DNA of 55,110 nt, taken from assembly GCA_016794525.1 (NCBI GenBank), contig JAEUJY010000011.1, positions 1-55,110 on the forward strand, written 5' to 3'. Shown one piece after another: positions 52,579 to 55,110 of this stretch. Position 1 is the stretch's first letter. Each line of letters begins with the position of its first letter. Both the position numbers and the translations under genes were made by a program. The notes beneath the pieces are model-generated. The model was not told the origin of the DNA. It made no database searches and saw nothing but the letters and a program-made list of their open reading frames with translations. Source of the stretch: Myxococcales bacterium (GTDB lineage Bacteria > Myxococcota_A > Polyangia > Haliangiales > Haliangiaceae).

Positions 52579-55110
52579 ATGCCGCATCCGTCCGTGCACG
52601 ACCTGCTGGCCGCCGACGACCCGGCGGTGGCCGACCACCTCGCCGGGTGCGCCGCGTGCCGGCGGGTGGTGGCGCGCGCGCGCCCGCTGACCGCGCCGGT
52701 CGAGGCGCCGGCGGACGACGCGCTGCCGCTGGTCGACCCCGCGGTCTACGAGCGCACCGACGGCGGCGAGGCGCGCGGCGGCATGGGCCGCACCTACCGC
52801 GCGCGCGATCGCCGGATCGGCCGCGAGGTGACGCTCAAGCAGCCGCTGGGGCCCGCCGACGTCGCCGACCCGGTGCTGCGCGCGACCCTGCGCGCGCGCT
52901 TCGAGCGCGAGGCGCGGTTGACCGCGCGGCTCGAGCACCCGGCGATCGTCGCGGTCCACGAGGTCGGGCGGTTCGTCGGCGGCGACGTCTTCTACGCGAT
53001 GCGCCGGGTGCAGGGCGCGCCGCTGGGCGAGCTGATCGCGGCGCGGCCGCGGCTGGCCGAGCGGCTGGCGCTCTTGCCCAACCTGATCCTGGTGGCCGAG
53101 GCGCTGGCCTACGCCCACGGCCAGGGCGTCACCCACCGCGACGTGACCCCGGCCAACATCATGATCGGCGCGTTCGGCGAGACCGTGCTGATCGACTGGG
53201 GGCTGGCCGCCGACGCCGAGGGCGCGGCCGCGGTCGACGCGCCGCCGTACCGCGCCGGCGAGCTGCCGCTCACGGCGTACGGCGTCGGCACGCCCGGCTA
53301 CATGGCGCCCGAGCAGGCGCGCGGCGTCCGCGCCGACGCGCGCGCCGACGTCTACGCGCTGGGCGCGACGCTGTACCACCTGGTCGCCGGACACGCGCCG
53401 GCGCCCACGCCACCGCCGCTGGCGACGCGCTGCCCCGACGCGCCGGCGCCGCTGGTCACGTTGATCGCCCGCGCGATGGCGCCGGATCCCGCGGCCCGGC
53501 CGGCGTCGGCGGCGGAGGTCGCCGCCGAGCTGTCGCGCTTCACCGCCGGGCAGCTCATGGCCAGCCACCGCTACTCGCCCGGCGAGCTGGCGCGCTACTA
53601 CCTGCGGCGGTTCCGGCTGCCGATCGCGATCGGCGCGCTCGCGCTGGTAGTGGTGGCCGTGATCGGCGCGCTGGCGGTGCGCGGCCTCGCGCGCTCGCGG
53701 GCGTCGACCGAGCGCGCCCGCCAGGCGGCCGAGACCAGCGAGCGCGCCGCCCAGCAGGCCTTGCGCCGGCAGCTCGGCGTCACCGCGACCCAGCTGGCCG
53801 ACGAGCCGGCCCGCCGGATCGACGCGCTGGCCGCCGGCGTCGCCGCGGTCGCGCCGGAGGTCCGGGCCGGCCAGGCGCCGCTCCCCGAGGGCTGGCACGG
53901 GCTGGTCGCCGCGCTGGCCGCCGCGCCGATCGCCGCGCCGCTGCCGGGGCGGGTGACGATCAGCCACGCGGCGTTCACCGCCGACGGCCAGCGCGTGGTC
54001 ACGGTCGGCGTCGACCACCAGCTGCAGCAGTGGGACGCGACGACGGGGCGCTCGCTCGGCGCGCGGCCGCTGGCGCTGGAGCGCCCGCTCACCGTGGCGC
54101 TCGCCGCCGCGCCGCCGCGGGCGCTGGTGTGCGGCCTCGATCCAGTCGCCGAGCTGCACCCGCTCGACGGCGGCCCCGCCGTGGCGGTGCCGCTGGCCGC
54201 CCCCGACGCCCGCTGCGCGATCGACGCCGGCGGTCGCGCCGTGGTGGCCGCCGGCCGCGAGGTGATGGTCCTCGATCGCGCCGGCGCCGTCGCGCAGCGC
54301 GGCGCCCTCGACGCGGCGGCGACCGCGCTGGCGATCGCGCCCGACGGGCTGATCGCGATCGGCACGGTGGCCGGGGCGATCGCGCTGTGGCGCCCCGCCG
54401 CCGGCCCACCGATGGCCTTCGCCGCGCACCCCGGCGGCACGCAGGCGCTGCGGTTCGCCGACGGAGGCGCGCGGCTGATCTCGGGCGGCGCCGACGGCCG
54501 CGCGCTGGCCTGGCCGATCGCGGGCGATCGCGCCGGCGCCGCCGCGGTGCTGCTCGACGGCTGGCCCGGGCCGATCTCGGCGATCCTCGACGGCGGTGGC
54601 GGGCGGATCGCGCTGGGGGCGCCGCGCAACCGCACCGATCAGCGCGCGGTCGACACCGTCGTGATCGACGGCGCGGCGCGGCGCACGCTCGCGGGCCACG
54701 CGGTGGTCGCCGACGAACGCGGAGACGCCCGGCTGATCGCCAGCACCACCGTCGATCGGATGCGGCTGGTCGATCCCGCCGACGGCGGCGAGGTGCTGGC
54801 GCTGCCGCCAGCGGCGCCGCACGTCGTCGTGCTGGCGCGGTTCGGCCCGCGGGCGCTGGTCGCCGCGGCCAGCGGCGAGGCGCTCTTGTGGGACCTGCGC
54901 AGCGGCGCGGCGAGCGGCACGCTGCTCGGGCACAGCGGCGCGATCGTCGGCGCGGTCGCGCTCGGCGAGACGCTGTGGACCGCCGCCACCGACGGCACGA
55001 TCCGCGCGTGGTCGCTGCGCGCCGGCGACGCCGACGCCGCGCCGCGGACCTTCGCGCTGGGCGCCGAGGCGCTGGCGCTCGCCGCGACCGCCGGCGGCGC
55101 CGCGGCGCTG
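52579..55110 (+). CDS. Ser/Thr kinase with N-terminal zinc-finger (anti-sigma-like) motif and C-terminal WD40-like repeats (3' truncated)
   Basis: At least 844 codons are open to the window edge. Residues 20-27 are H-x3-C-x2-C (ADHLAGCAACRRV), the zf-HC2/ZAS pattern of zinc-binding anti-sigma factors. The kinase domain (55-315) has GGEARGGMGRTYRA, K87 (VTLKQ), THRDVTPAN with D188, and D206-W-G instead of DFG, then APEQ. A TM helix (LPIAIGALALVVVAVIGALAV) lies near 345-365, followed by a coiled Ala/Arg/Glu segment. The outer region has WD40-like strands (VTISHAAFTADGQRVVTVGVDHQLQQWDATTGRSL, ARLISGGADGRALAWPI, TLLGHSGAIVGAV). ATG 52579 is the first start giving the Cys motif. Divergent from the sigma factor; possibly its regulator. 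Confidence 0.88.
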   Translation, partial: MPHPSVHDLLAADDPAVADHLAGCAACRRVVARARPLTAPVEAPADDALPLVDPAVYERTDGGEARGGMGRTYRARDRRIGREVTLKQPLGPADVADPVLRATLRARFEREARLTARLEHPAIVAVHEVGRFVGGDVFYAMRRVQGAPLGELIAARPRLAERLALLPNLILVAEALAYAHGQGVTHRDVTPANIMIGAFGETVLIDWGLAADAEGAAAVDAPPYRAGELPLTAYGVGTPGYMAPEQARGVRADARADVYALGATLYHLVAGHAPAPTPPPLATRCPDAPAPLVTLIARAMAPDPAARPASAAEVAAELSRFTAGQLMASHRYSPGELARYYLRRFRLPIAIGALALVVVAVIGALAVRGLARSRASTERARQAAETSERAAQQALRRQLGVTATQLADEPARRIDALAAGVAAVAPEVRAGQAPLPEGWHGLVAALAAAPIAAPLPGRVTISHAAFTADGQRVVTVGVDHQLQQWDATTGRSLGARPLALERPLTVALAAAPPRALVCGLDPVAELHPLDGGPAVAVPLAAPDARCAIDAGGRAVVAAGREVMVLDRAGAVAQRGALDAAATALAIAPDGLIAIGTVAGAIALWRPAAGPPMAFAAHPGGTQALRFADGGARLISGGADGRALAWPIAGDRAGAAAVLLDGWPGPISAILDGGGGRIALGAPRNRTDQRAVDTVVIDGAARRTLAGHAVVADERGDARLIASTTVDRMRLVDPADGGEVLALPPAAPHVVVLARFGPRALVAAASGEALLWDLRSGAASGTLLGHSGAIVGAVALGETLWTAATDGTIRAWSLRAGDADAAPRTFALGAEALALAATAGGAAAL

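Overview
The window is GC-rich (clearly above 70% by eye), gene-dense DNA that looks like Myxococcota, probably a Haliangium/Kofleriaceae-type myxobacterium. This placement is inferred from gene content, not from a marker gene. Supporting signs are five membrane or soluble Hanks-type Ser/Thr kinases, an FHA-sigma54 activator, many small lipoproteins, a MYXO-CTERM-like tail, PEGA domains and long Pro/Ala linkers. About 33 protein genes are supported, two of them cut by the window edges. No rRNA, tRNA, IS element or CRISPR array was seen.

Layout. 1-3789: a truncated Arg/Pro/Asp-repeat protein, then a sulfatase-fold lipoprotein and a PHP-fold lipoprotein overlapping by 4 bp. 3820-9891: NarL-type response regulator, membrane kinase, uridine kinase, a metzincin-like protein with an O-methyltransferase, and a sugar-nucleotide epimerase. 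10092-20705: exported glucan-water-dikinase-like protein, MFS-HEAT-cNMP fusion, transglutaminase, a three-gene kinase operon and a PEGA protein. 20692-28936: PEGA kinase, and divergently a run of Kelch-like lipoprotein, beta-barrel, 13-heme cytochrome c and GMC oxidoreductase that could be an outer-membrane electron conduit. 29000-33245: sucA-sucB plus a twin-CX3C lipoprotein. 33396-36516: CHRD protein, a 667-bp gene-free repeat block, beta-propeller lipoprotein, rpmB and rpmG. 36599-44742: FHA-GAF-SpoIIE phosphatase, a giant ALDH-aminotransferase-GNAT-aminotransferase fusion and a sigma54 activator. 44904-55110: DUF4157 protein, TPR kinase, barrel-like exported protein, and a divergent sigma factor / zinc-finger-kinase-WD40 pair.

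Three signals stand out. First, twelve 12-bp palindromes (TCCCACGTGGGA, two with one change) sit at an exact 25-bp period at 34318-34604, between convergent genes. Second, about 14 genes on both strands have a TANNNT-like -10 hexamer ending 6-9 nt before the start codon, which implies leaderless transcription; three divergent promoters share the central TA of two opposed -10 boxes. Third, several unusual fusions occur, above all the four-domain enzyme at 38521-43290.

How the genes work together: sucA/sucB supply succinyl-CoA from 2-oxoglutarate, while the fusion enzyme carries the acyltransferase, aminotransferase and semialdehyde dehydrogenase chemistries of an amino-acid catabolic route. 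The kinases, FHA proteins, SpoIIE phosphatase and sigma factors form a dense phospho-signalling layer. Translation genes rpmG and rpmB have conventional promoters and Shine-Dalgarno sites, unlike most of their neighbours.
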